NCBI GenBank assembly: GCA_018136815.1
Contig: CM030940.1
Coordinates: forward strand, 368,443 to 432,442
Direction of reading: 5' to 3'
Origin: Isochrysis galbana
Lineage: Eukaryota > Haptophyta > Isochrysidales > Isochrysidaceae
DNA: 64,000 bases
The position numbers and the translations under genes are program-made. Every line of letters starts with the position of its first letter. The first letter of the stretch is position 1. The notes under the pieces are model-generated. The model searched no databases. It had not been told where the DNA came from and saw only the letters and a program-made list of their open reading frames with translations. Shown here piece by piece: positions 50,409 through 61,949 of the stretch.

Positions 50409-53400
50409 ATGCAGCAGACGCTGCCGCAGGGCCCCCCTCCTGCTGATGCGATCCTCCCTCTGCCTCCTCCTCTCTTCTTTCCCCATGGCACTCCACCAGG
50501 CTCTCTGCCTTCTCCCTTTCACTCCGGGCCACCTCGGCCGCTACAGTTCCATCGCCAGCCTCCTCCGTTTGTGCAAGCTGGCGCGCACGCGCCCGCACAG
50601 CCATCACACGCGCAGACCGCTCGTACGGCATGGACCCTGCGGCGCACCGCGCTCTCCGCGCTCGAGGCGAGGCTGCTACTCGCGGCGCCAAGCAACTTCA
50701 AGGAGCAGGAGGAGCTGGTGAATGCGCTCTCGCGCTTCTACAATGGGGAGCACCCAGTACGCGTCTCGCTTGTCCGCAAGAAGGCGCTGCAGGATTACCA
50801 TGTGTGGCCAATGCCGGCGGACAGCGCCTATTGCTTCTACACGTGTATTCAAGCTGGTGCTGCCGCAGACTCAGCTGTCCAAGCATCGGGAGCGGTCGCC
50901 GACCCTGTCGCCGCTGGCGCACGCGCACGCGCCCACGGCTGCTCCAGACTCACGCTTCTGGACCCAGCCGCGATGAGCGCTGATGAACTCCTCGATCATC
51001 TGATCGTCGGCGCCACGTTAGGCGAGCTGGATGCCAGCCAGATAGGAGCAGTCTCTGGTACCCGCCAGTCGCGTGCGACGGGTTTGACCCCTGGACTCTT
51101 CGAGGTGCAGTCCACGCTGAGCAAGTCCGTGCGGGGCGTCCGACTCTCCGAATATGTCCTGAACTTTGGCGTGGTCGAGAGCGGCGCGTCCGAGAAGCTG
51201 TCGGTTCTAGTGATCAACGGGTCGGCCGACAGCTCGGTACGGCTTCGTGCTGTCCGCATTCTCGGCACAGAGGGCGAGTTCCGACTAGCCGAGCCCGTAC
51301 CCCCGCTCAACAACGGAGGAGCGCTGCTGCCGTCCGGGGCGCGGATGGAAGTCCACGTCGCCTTCGATACGGAGGAGGTTGGACTGTACCGGGCATGGCT
51401 CTTCCTGCTTGTGGATGTCTGCTGGTCGACGCGCCGGGCCATTACCTCAACTTCGGCGCTCTTTGGTTGCTTGTTGGGCGCTGCGGTGATGCCGCCGGGT
51501 GGGGCCGCGCGAAAGCTGTCCACGGAGGCCAGGCCCTTCATTCCCGAAAGTCTGCGGGCCATTTGGCTCACCCCGACGCCGCTACGAGCCATGGGTGTCC
51601 TCGCCCCGGCGCCGCCCGCACCATTCCGAGAGTACCTCCGAGCGCACTCAGTGCCAGCGTACCAGGTGGACGTGGCTCTCGCCCCCGCCTGGCGGCAGAT
51701 GGTGTTAGAGCTGCGGGCCGCGCTCGACGAGCTCCTCCCACGCGCCGTGCAACAGCTTGGGGCGCCGCACCGGCTGGCGGGCCGGCTGACCTCTGACCTC
51801 TGCGGCTTCTCGCCTTCCTCTTGGGCGAGGACAACTGCAGTCTTTGAGCCGGCCGAGGCGGCATCGCTCGCGAAAATTGAGGAAAGCAGAAGAGACGGCG
51901 TGTGGCGCAAGGGACCTGGCGAGCACGCGCCGCCCGAGCCGGCTGTCGTCGCGGCGCACCTGAAGGCGGGGCTCAGCGTGGCTGACGCACCGCTCGGATA
52001 TGCCTGTCCGCCTGCGGCTGCCGTGTGGGAGCTGCTGCACCTGAAGCTTCTAGGGTTGCTACTTCAGCTCGAGGAATTGCAGATGACTGACGACTACCAA
52101 AAAATGGACGTGTTCAACACGGCAGTCCTCCGAACCCGCCCCGCCCAACAGGCGGACGGCACGCCCATTCTCCGAGCGGCGATCATCGGGCTGGAAGAGC
52201 GGCACCCGCCGGCATTGGTAGGCGACTTGCTCCTCCTCCGGCCGGCAGCGCTGCCTCAGCTCGAGCTGCCTTGCCGGATCATTGGGATCGACCGGCGCAC
52301 CCAGCTGCTTTTCGTCCCACCGTGGGGATCAGCCCCGGAGGGATCTGGCCTCCGGAACCTGCTGGAGGATCCCTCTTCGCACCGCGTGGTCAGCTTTATT
52401 CGGCAGCTAGCTCCGTTCGCCGACGATGCGGCGGTTGCACGCGCACGGGCTGATCTCGCCCTGCTCTTCTGCCCGCCGCAGCCTCCTTATGGGAAAGATG
52501 CCCGCGCCACACCGCGTGAGGCGCTGGTGCACATTCGCTTCTTGCTGAACCGCTCGGTGTTCGAACACATGCATCTGAATCTCCAGGCCGCCATCGCGAG
52601 GATCGAGGCCAAGATGCCGCGAGCTGGATTTCCTTTCGGCATCCCGATCTTGCCCGTCGGTACGGCGACAGGTTTTGACATCGTGGATAAGAGTAGACTA
52701 CCTCTGGATGCACGGGCGTCAGTGGCTGAGGAGGTGGTGTCCGGACAACAATCGGTTGAGGAGGTCGCAGGCGAGCACGAGCCCGCCGAGGACGGAGATG
52801 AGTGCTCGGCTGTCGAAGGGTTGATAGAAGGGGCTGCGAAGGTAGAACAGTATGCAACCAGGGAATGCTTGCTTGGAGAGGTCGGATCGTGCAGCCGCGA
52901 TGTCGACCTGTTGAGCGACGGCGACGGCACACAGATTGAGCCCTTCACCAGCAACATCAATGCCGAGCAGCTGGCGGCAGTGAGTGCCGTCTTGGGCCCG
53001 CGGGAGGCTTTGCGCCGGAAGGGGGAGCGGATGCCACCCTATCTGGTCTTTGGCCCTCCCGGTACCGGCAAGACAGTGGTGATGGTCGAGTTGGTACTGC
53101 AATTGCTGGTGTTGCACCCTGCCCCACGATTGCTAGTGTGTGCACCGTCCAACTCGGCCGCCGACGTCCTGCTCGCGCGGCTACATAGTCAGATGGACGA
53201 GGTGCGTGCCAGGGGCTTCGCCAGCTCTTCGGCCACGAGCAAACATGAGTCTAGCAAGCCGAGCGTTTCCCGCTTGATGTACCGCCTCAACTCGCAGACT
53301 CGCAATGTGGAGGACGTCCATGCCCAGCTGCTCCGTTATTGCACCGTTGATCCCGCGGTCAACACGTTCTCGGTCCCTAGCAGAGAAGCGTTGCTCGCCG

Positions 53401-54880
53401 AACGAGTCACGATTTGCACGTGCGCTGCCACCCGGATGCTGCTCGAAGTTGGAGTGCCATGCTCAGCTACGCCTTGCATCGCGACGGGCGCGGCCTTTCT
53501 ACAAGAGCTCGTGGAGGCCGATGGTCGGATGATGCACTACACGCATGTGCTGATTGATGAGGCATCGCAGGCGCTCGAGCCGGAGATACTGCTTCCGTTG
53601 GCATTTGCCGGTCCCGGCTGCGATGTGCTCATCTGCGGCGACCACATGCAGCTTGGACCGACCGTGCGGTCTGTCTTTTGCAGGGAGAACGGGCTGGCCA
53701 CCTCGATGCTAGAGCGGCTCATCCAGCTCCCAACATATCAGGATGGGCTGAAGGCAAATGGCTCCGATCGGGCCGGCGACGCTCCTGGCGCGGATCTGCC
53801 CGACAAGATCGACAAGAGCGGCACGGACGAGTCGGGCAATCACTTACCGACATGTGGCTCGTTCCGTGAGGCGTCACGCAGCCGAACGAGACTGCCCGCT
53901 GAGCATGATCGAGTGCCATGTGTAATGAGGCTCGTCCGCAACTACCGCTCGCACCGCTCGCTATTGGCGTTGCCCTCACGCCTCTTCTACTCGGATGCAC
54001 TGCGCGAATGTGCTGATACGCGGCAGACAAGCTCGATGGAGCAGTGGGTCGAGCTACGCAGGCGTGGTTTCCCACTCCTCTTCTACGGCGTGAGGTCGGC
54101 GCACACTCATGAAGTTGACTCGCCATCGTTCTTCAACCCGGTGGAGGCAGAAAAGGTGGGCGCCAGCTTCCCGTGCGGGTGTAAGACAAAGGCCGCGCGG
54201 ACGGCCTCCATGACTTCTCAGCGTGGTATCTCACATATCCGCCCACCTCATCCCTTTTCTCCTCATTGGGATAGGTTGCTCAGCTCATTAGCAAGCTGCT
54301 AGACACGACCAAAGCCGACGGGGGCAAAATCACAACGAACGACGTGGCGGTAGTGACCCCGTTTCGGAAGCAGGTGCTCAAGGTGCGGCAGTTGCTCCGT
54401 TCGATGCAGCTGGGCGCCGTCCGTGTCGGCTCGGTCGACGACTATCAGGGCCAAGAGGAGAACATCATCATCATCAGCACCGTCCTGGCCTCAGGTGGCG
54501 ACCGCACAACTCTTGGTCATTTGTCATCGCCCCATGGCTTGATGTCGTCGCCACAGCGCTTCAATGTCGCCATCACTCGCGCAAAGGCGCTCTTGGTTGT
54601 TGTCGGCGACCCAAATGCGCTCGTCGATGACCCCTCTTGGTGCGAGCTGCTCCGCTACGCTGTTGAAAACGGAGCGTATCGAGGCTGTCCGCATCCATTG
54701 CTAATTGAAGGTGCGGAAGAAGACGATTACGATGATACGTTGGCCAACATTGCCGATCAGATGGCGAAGACCGTACTGGGAGCGGGTAACGCCATGTCTA
54801 TGTTCCCATCGCTCACGGACACGTTATACGAAGGTCATTATACTGAGTCGGACGATCAGCCATGGCGCGTGATGCTCTAA
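50409..54880 (+). CDS. MOV10/SDE3-like superfamily 1 RNA helicase
   Basis: Two exons, 50409-54155 and 54275-54880, phase 0, 1450 aa. After a Pro-rich start (about 1-60) comes a MOV10-type N-terminal region with a beta-sandwich (LNFGVVESG...LSVLVINGS, about 255-340). The helicase core follows: motif I GPPGTGKT (882-889), Ia CAPSNSAADVLL, II DEAS (1050), III GDHMQLGP, IV region RNYRSHRSLL, then after the intron VAVVTPFRKQ, V VGSVDDYQGQE and VI FNVAITRAKALL. The C-terminal pattern (VVGDPNALVDDPSW...ENGAYRGCPHP) is specific to the MOV10/SDE3/Armitage group rather than UPF1. These 5'-3' RNA helicases act in small-RNA silencing and in restricting retroelements, in the cytoplasm. It is longer than animal MOV10 (about 1000 aa), with an acidic insert before motif I. 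Splice borders AAG|gtggg and atag|GTT restore EAEKVAQLI. Confidence 0.9.
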
Positions 54881-55570
54881 CGGGCGTCTATGCTCATAGG
54901 GGTTGAAAATAAGGCATTGATTGTGTCTGCGGCCCATGGCACGCGTGCCTGGTAAGTGTTGTACGTGTGGGCCCATACCGGTAATGGTCAGTGATGGGAC
55001 GTCAAGTATCAGGTCGTCAGGCTTCGCCAAGCTGATACCTGATATCAGACAGACCTAAAAAAAATCTGAAGGCATTCAGGCTACTACCGCTAGCTATAAA
55101 GGACCACGTACTCACAGTACTGACCCCCTGACCCTCGCCATCGCCTATACCCTAGAACACTCACTCCCTCTACACTACCCTCTTCATTCCTTTGTCTTTG
55201 GTTTATTCGGGGGGTGGGCACGCTTGCACTACTTCGAGCCAAGCGCAAGGGTAGCCCGATCACTCACTCTTTTTAACCACTATTTCCCACCTCCCTTGGA
55301 TGTCCAAGGATTCCGCAGGAATACCTACCTGCCCCGCAATTGCATCCCCCCTCCGACATACCCCCTCCCGGGCTCCCGGGGCCGACTTCGACGCGATGCG
55401 CGCGGGACCGGCGGCGGCGATTGGCTTGGCTACTAGGGCAGCATTCTTGGATATGATGCATGGTGGTCCATTATATCTTAGTGGGCGGATGACCGAGAAA
55501 CGAGAAAGCGCCGGCAGCGCGCCCGGTCGCGTTCGAAAGTTGGGCACTCGGGCCCATTTGGCCGGGAGAC
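54881..55570. other. intergenic with a fragment of the hAT-like element
   Basis: 55010-55060 reads 'tatcaggtcgtcagg', then 'gctgatacctgatatcag', matching the subterminal DNA of the 44566-45613 element. The remainder has no recognisable gene. Confidence 0.55.
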
Positions 55571-55574
55571 GTTA

Positions 55575-56040
55575 GTTAGCGTAGTTGTCGGGGCTCCCTC
55601 GGCGACGGCTCAACGTTCGATGGGCTCCTCGGATGGCGGATTTCGACGAGGTTTCGGCGCGCGGTCTGCGGTCTGCCCGATTGGCGTGGCTGTCCGGGTG
55701 GCCCCATTGTATTTGGTGTCCGGCGGGGCCCCACATATGGATGGATCGTCGAAAACGGGCGTGCACCGCGCCCGGTCTCGATTTGAAGTTGAGCCTTTAA
55801 GCCCTTTCCGACTTTGGACTTTGGCGTCTTTCGTCATTATTTGGTTACGTTTTGTTGTGGTTGTGGCGGTGGCGGGGGCCCAAGGGGGGGGGGTCTGGGT
55901 CTGGGTCCCAATGGGGCCCGGATATGTGCTAGTTGGGTGTATTGAGAACTTTCTACCGAAAAAATTCCTCAAATTTCCTCAACGGTGAGGTGATCCTTTT
56001 TTACCCCTAATAAAAACCCTGTTTGACCGCCCTAACCCTA
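55575..56040 (-). repeat. inverted copy of the dispersed repeat at 3380-4015
   Basis: Shares, in reverse complement, 'atggatcgtcgaaaacg', 'atttcgacgaggttt', 'ttgaagttgagc' and the terminal 'cctgtttgaccgccct' with 3380-4015. Short frames in it are not genes. Confidence 0.65.
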
Positions 56041-56067
56041 ACACACATACATACATATTATATATTG

Positions 56068-56240
56068 CAAACACCCACGTACATGGTGGTCCGTGAATAG
56101 ATAACTGTGTTGTGTAGATCAATGATAGCATCGTGGAGCTAGCACTCGTGACGGCGATCCAGTGACTCCAGACTCCAGACAAGGACGACGTTGCCACCCG
56201 ACGTTGCCACACGCAGAGTAGAACTGAGATATCTACAACA
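56068..56240 (-). repeat. probable solo LTR, copia-relic family
   Basis: On the minus strand it reads TGTTGTAGATATCTCAGTTC, then 'tggcaacgtcgtc' and 'tctacacaacacagtta', similar to the LTR remnant at 27047-27190. No internal domain adjoins, as expected for a solo LTR. Confidence 0.5.
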
Positions 56241-56552
56241 AAACACGACTTTAAGATGAAACAGTTTCCCCCTCTTTCTGTTTTCCTGTCTCCTGTGTGT
56301 TTTCTCATCGGGATGAGCTGGTATGTCAGTTACATGCTGGCTGGGCTAGAGACGCCGCTGCGCCCCTCCTTTCCCCTCTCACCCCTCGTCCGCGATCGAG
56401 CAGGAGAGAGGGAATAGAGAGGGTCTGTCTACAAGAGAAAAGGGAAGAGACGACGACGAGGAGACGAGAAGAGAGCGAGAGGAGGAGGGAAGCGCACCCG
56501 TGCTGTGAGAGGGGCACGACGGCTGTGCACGGGCCGTCTAGGCTCGGCTGCG

Positions 56553-59378
56553 ATGAGCAGCAGCTACTCACCGTCGCACTCCCCTTCCAAGCGGCCGCCC
56601 ATTCTGCGCAAGACCCCGGCCACTAGCCCGCGCCACTCCCTCGCTGTCGGAGGAGGGCTGAGTGGAGGGCGCGCCGGTGTCTGTTGCACGTTCCGTGTGC
56701 TCTGCAAGGATGCCGAAGGGGTCAAGAGGACGCTGGGCGGCGATGTGGTGAGCGCCATGCTCTCATACGACGATGGCTTCCCGCCCATGGAAGCCCACGT
56801 GATGGACAATACCGATGGCACGTACACACTAGCATACACGCCGATGCACGCCTCCGCTGCCTGCAAGCTGGACGTGCTCGTCAATGGCACGCATGTGCAA
56901 GGCTCGCCGTTCAGCCCACAGGTCACTGCCGGCGAGATGGAGACGAGTAACACTGAGATATTTGGGCGTGGCCTCTACGACGGCCAGTCGGGTCGCCCAG
57001 CCATGTTTACGATCCAGACTAAGGATTCCTTTGGTAACCGCTGCTCCACGCCCGGCATCAAGTTCCTCGTCAAGGTAAGCTGCTGTGGGCGAGAGTGCCT
57101 CAAGCAGCCGTGCACACAACTCATTGGCAGAGCCTTCGTGTGACGCACGCATGCCCACGCTTCTCTTATTTCGCAGGTGACGCTCTCAAAGTCTCTTGTG
57201 CCCGAATTTGAGGCGCACCTCAAGCAGTATGAGCCTTTAGTTGAGGTGATGGATGCAGGAGATGGGACGTACACTTGCACGTTCACGCCAGCGCAGGCAG
57301 GCTTCTACAGCATCCAAGTGACGCGGGACTCGGTGCCTGTGGGACGTTCGCCTTATCGCTCATGCATCTTCAACGACTCCATTGCTTTTCCGCCGACTGT
57401 GGTATTCTATGAGCTACATGGACAAACTACTACGCCATTGCCACAACGTCCCGCTCGTGATTACATTCTGCTTGATGGGAAGATTCATCTCATTGAGTCT
57501 GACCCCCCGCCCAGCAAGCAACGGCATCGGCAACGGGAGTGGCTCCATATGATAGAGCTCACCCACCTTCCTAACGAGAAGTGGAAGACGATGCCCATCC
57601 GATCGACGGGAATGACGGCGAATCCGCCATCAGCGCGCGCAACTTGCGCTGTGGATGACTTGATCGTGCTGCTCTGCCATGGGGGGCGTGCTGGTGAGAT
57701 ATCCGGTGGTTCGAGACCTATTGATGAGGTGCGCGTATTGGACCTCAGCGACATGGACCAGGGGGCGCCAAACTGGCGTTTGCTCCCAACCGAGGGCAAG
57801 CCACCAAATGCGGTAGGAGGCTACGCCACGGCCGTGTGGGAAGGGCGGAACTCTGTCCTTGTCTCGGGTGGAGTTGACGCGGAGGGGAAGTTCCTGACCG
57901 ACTTGTGGCTGCTACAGCTCTCCGTTGACGCGCCATGTGCATGGAGATCTCTCATTGAGTGGCCCAGCTCCATTTTTGAGGGCGAAGGACCGAGCGCACG
58001 CTGTGGCCACTCCTTGACGTTCTTGCCGCCCTCCAAATTTTACTTCTTTGGCGGCGTGGACGAGGAGGGCAACTACCCGAACGGCCTCTCTTGCTTCGAT
58101 ATGGACAGCTCTTCGTGGTCGAGGCCCGTCGAGCGTGGGGCCATCCCTGTCGGACGGACGGGCCACGGCACTTGTTTCATCGCCGAGCGATACCTCGTGA
58201 TCTATGGCGGCACGGACTCGGTGGGAGATGTCATCGAGACGGCTTCCGTGTACGACTTGATGACGTCCACTTGGACGACCGTGTTGGGCATCGCGCCACG
58301 CACTGATGCAAAGTTGGTGAGCCGCGGCGGTATCATGTACCTGATGGGCGGTACCGACCGCAAGGGCAACGCTGCGCCTGCTGTACCTCTATGCTCGGAG
58401 TGCTTCCCATTCGCCCAGAAGGGCGCGCTAGAGTTTGTGGGCTCCAAAGAACAGGCAGTCATCTGCAAGCCGGGGGCTCGGTTGCAACCGGCGTACGCAG
58501 TGGGAGACGCACAAAAGGCGCAGGCGATGCGCTCGAGATTTACCGTAGAAGCGGCCTTCATGTGCCGGTCCTTCCAGGGCAACGGTTCCTTCTCCCCGGC
58601 GCCACTTATCCTCAAGTCCGACGCAGGGCTCAAAACGGGTTTCGGGCTCTTCATCCAAGAGCACCCTTGCTTCAAGGGAGACTCCTTCGAGGGGCACTAC
58701 GTGCACTTTTGGTTTGGTGCCTACTCGGTGACAAATTCGGAGCACGTCAAGTGCAAGATCGAGCTAGACAAGTGGTGGCATGTGGCGGGTACGTACGACG
58801 GCCAGGCGCTCAAGATCTATCTCAATGGCACACTGCGTGAGACCTTCATGCTAATCGTCGAGGGCAACGAGGGCGAGTCCCACTCGAAGGGAGACGTCCA
58901 CATAGGTGGCATGTCGGGGAAATACGCCTTTGATGGGTACATCGACCACGTGCGCGTGTGGAACGACGCACTCGATGAGGAAGGGCTGCGCGCCGTTTTG
59001 AACGAGATCTCATTGGAGCCGAAGGAGGCCCTCGCTGCCCAATGGACTTTCAACGAGGGCTCGGGCGAAAACATCCTAGACTCGGCCCAGGAGATTCCTC
59101 GTCTAGCCTCCCATGGCACCTTCGATCGGTACGCCGGTGGTGTCGAGCTCCGCAGAGTACAGTCGACCCGGCCCTATCTCAGTTTCCTGAAGACGGCGCG
59201 CGAGGAGCTCATCGATGCCCAGTTCACACAGCTTCGCGAGTTTAAAGAGGATTTCGAAGAGCGTGAAGGACGCAAGATTCAGAATGCGGACGTACTGCTA
59301 GCACCACCGGAAATACTCAATCTCGCGAAAAGGCTCGGCGTCCTCGACGCCTCGTCCACCTTCTTCCAAGATGCGTAA
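56553..59378 (+). CDS. filamin-repeat, kelch and LamG fusion protein
   Basis: Two exons, 56553-57074 and 57177-59378, phase 0, 907 aa. Domains: disordered Ser/Pro start (1-37); two filamin/ABP280-type Ig repeats (about 38-125 and 136-240), each with the 'DxxDGTYT..YTP...G' signature (DNTDGTYTLAYTP; DAGDGTYTCTFTP); kelch repeats (about 310-575) with GG-type blade ends (LVSGGVD, FFGGVD, VIYGGTD, LMGGTD); a LamG/concanavalin-like jelly-roll (about 625-800) with WWHVAGTYDGQALKIYLNG and DGYIDHVRVWNDAL; and a helical C-terminal end. Filamin repeats and kelch propellers bind actin or partners; LamG binds glycans or proteins, usually outside the cell. No signal peptide or membrane segment is seen. 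The intron splits filamin repeat 2. The start at 56553 is preferred; the in-frame GTG/TTG upstream adds only Arg-rich sequence. Confidence 0.88.
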
Positions 59379-61700
59379 GGCGAGTAGCACGCCGTCCGAC
59401 GCAAATTAGGAAGGAACCTCTGCCGGATGAACATACTATACTCACTTGTCTTCACCTTATGTGCACTACTCGGTGACTCGACAGCCGCACGTGCAATGTA
59501 TCCACTCAGTTGCTCTGAACTAAATATCGATTACGTGGATATGGACACTTCCAGCCCGTTAACATCCATCGAGCACGGGATCCCGCAACGCACCTCGGTG
59601 TCTTGCTCCTCGTAGCAAGCCGTGTGCAAATGTAGCCGTGCACTGCGACTATTGACTACCCCCCCCGCGCCCCGTGTCGGCGCTCGATGGGAGGAATGGA
59701 GCAAATAGAAAGAGTCGAGGAAGTTGCACGTGGGATTGCGCATGCATGTACGTGTGCGTGCGCGTATGCGTGCGCGACCGCGCGTGTCACCGACATCGCG
59801 ACTGGCCAGTTGAGAGTTCGCATCAAGGTTGTTGTCGCGGTTGCAGTGTGAGATGTGAGATGGAAGCGAAACATATCTGATAAAAAACCTTTTAGTAGTA
59901 CTTTCAAGTTCTCGCCTCACGTGTGGCCTTGTGCCTGCACTATGCTACCACGCCTATACTCCTTCCCTTCCCCACTCCAACCTGCCTTGGGGCGACTCCC
60001 CTCGTGCGCTACTAAGGGGCCCGGGGTGCGTGGGGGTGGCGGGATTCGGCGGTGTGTCCCGGCCCCTATCGGCAAGGTGTCGAGTCGAGCGTAGCCGGAG
60101 GGCTCTGAGCCACTCCGTCGCGAGCGGCACCGGCGGCTAGCCTGGCCCTCCTCCTCGCCGGGAGTCGGGTGAATGAAATTCTGGAGGGTGTCGGACTCCA
60201 TTTGAGTTTTGGCGACTGGGGACGAACGGCAAACGAGGGGCGATGGGGCGGCGAGGCGCTCCTAGCGGCCCTAGTGTGTTGGATAGTAAGAGATTGTTAG
60301 ACCTACAAAGAACTCTTCCCTCAGGGAGGGAGCCTAGGCTGCTAGGGTCGCAGCAACGCAGTGAACAACGACGGACAACGATCCTGAGAACAACAACACA
60401 CACCGACTCACGGACACACCGGAAACTTTCACCTGAACCAAGCAAAAATCAAGTAACCGAGATCCCAAAGCGCCGATAACTCAAACACGTCGCGAGAGAC
60501 GGATGAGAGAGAGAGCGAGAGAGAGAGAGAGAGACTCCGCAGCGACGGCCGGAGCGTGTCTCCCTTGTAACTTCGCCCACGTGGCGGAGAGTCCGAAGGG
60601 GAGCGTCATGTCGCGCGACCGCGGCGATCACTTCGGATACAGATCGCAACGAGATATCCTTGCGACCAAAGAAATCTTGCCGTTGAGCGTGACCCTTCTA
60701 GACGCTTCTAAAGAGCAACCCTGAGTAGCAACCAAGGGAGAGAAACACCAAAGGGCAAAGGGGCCAAGGGCTTGCATGTAACTTGCATCAAGGGGAAAGA
60801 TTCCCTCACCCAAGAAGCGAACCTACACCGATCTCCAAGGGGAGATGGCAAATTAAACCTCAAATCTCGAGTGGATAGAGCAACCGACTCGCTCGCCAAA
60901 CACCTTGACCGAGAAGAAAGAAGCAAGGACCTACAAGCCAAGGGTAGCGGACCTGGAGAATGAGAGAGGAAGTTTCCGCACGCCAACGCGAACGCCAAAC
61001 GCGGGAAGACAACGAAATCCTAACTAACCAGGCCAAGCAGAACCTATGAAGAACAGGCCTGTGACGGATCCAGCATGACCACTGTTGGGTTGCGGCGGAA
61101 GCGTACTTGTGGAGATAGAGGAGGTTGTACGACTTCAGTTTCACAAGGAAGGAGTACGACGTCACCATCCATGCATGGGGCCAGGCGTGGGAGCGCACGC
61201 GCTAGGAGTAGAAGTAGGAGATAGTAGAGCGTAGCGAGGCTGGTGTCGTCCGTCGGGTTGGTGCAGGATCCGTGTTTGTGTTGTGTGCATGGCTGCTCGT
61301 GCGGGCCATGCTAGAGGTGTTGGGGTGCGCGCCTTCTCGGGAGGTGTTGGGGTGCGCGCGTTGCGCGCATCTATGAAATTTCCGATGGCGGCCTCGGGCA
61401 CTTCCTCGCCAGGCCGCCAGAGTGTCTAGGAGTGCCGCCATCGTGGGAGGCCGAGGAGAGAGGAGCGCGGCGCCGCGCTCCATCGCGCCAACTATAAAGT
61501 TAGTTGTTGTCGATGTTTGTTAGATGGCACGCGGGTTTCAAAGGTGGAACGGGGGGTTCTTGATGGCACACGGGCTGTGTTCTTGCTGCTATTGATTGGC
61601 ATATCGCTGTACTATGGGCATCGTTAGGACTCCCATCAACATCGAACACCTGCATTATCCAAACACTTCTACACACTATCGTCCAGCTAAGCATTTTGTT
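59379..61700. other. intergenic, repeat-like
   Basis: A (TG/CG)n-like stretch at 59745-59790, GA tract at about 60505-60535, and AAC/GAC-rich LTR-like DNA at 60280-61000 that resembles 20650-20770 and 1-470 only loosely. A 'ccaactataaagttagttg' at about 61488-61506 resembles the end of the dispersed GC-rich element. A tandem 'gaggtgttggggtgcgcg' pair lies at about 61312-61360. No gene is recognised. Confidence 0.5.
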
Positions 61701-61701
61701 G

Positions 61702-61930
61702 TCAAATGAAAAGAGATCGCATATTCCACAAATCATTCCGTGATACTCCGATAGTTCGTCCTCGCATTTTGATGTGGATAGCACTCGGTCGGTCTCTTGC
61801 TATGCCTGCTCGAATTAGTTCTGTCTCTATCATTTCTCTCCAACATTGGTGCACATCAATTGTTGCCAAGAGGTACAGGTGCACCAAAGCCTTCAAGAGT
61901 AGGGAGATGCACATTTGGAAAATGAGATTC
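61702..61930 (-). CDS. probable C-terminal segment of the actin-related fusion gene
   Basis: The minus-strand frame ending at 61702 contains LYLLATIDVHQCWREMIE and TELIRAG, which lines up with the last actin segment ('...LATFQQMWITKEEYDEAG'). It lies directly downstream of the frame ending at 61950, but two bases out of register. A donor-like AG|GTAAAAGG occurs at 61953. Joining to 61930 would need only a 23-nt intron, while the acceptor at 61891 does not keep phase. So it is either a tiny intron, an unrecognised splice site or a frameshift. Confidence 0.5.
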
Positions 61931-61949
61931 CTTGCTTCCCCTGTGCCTT

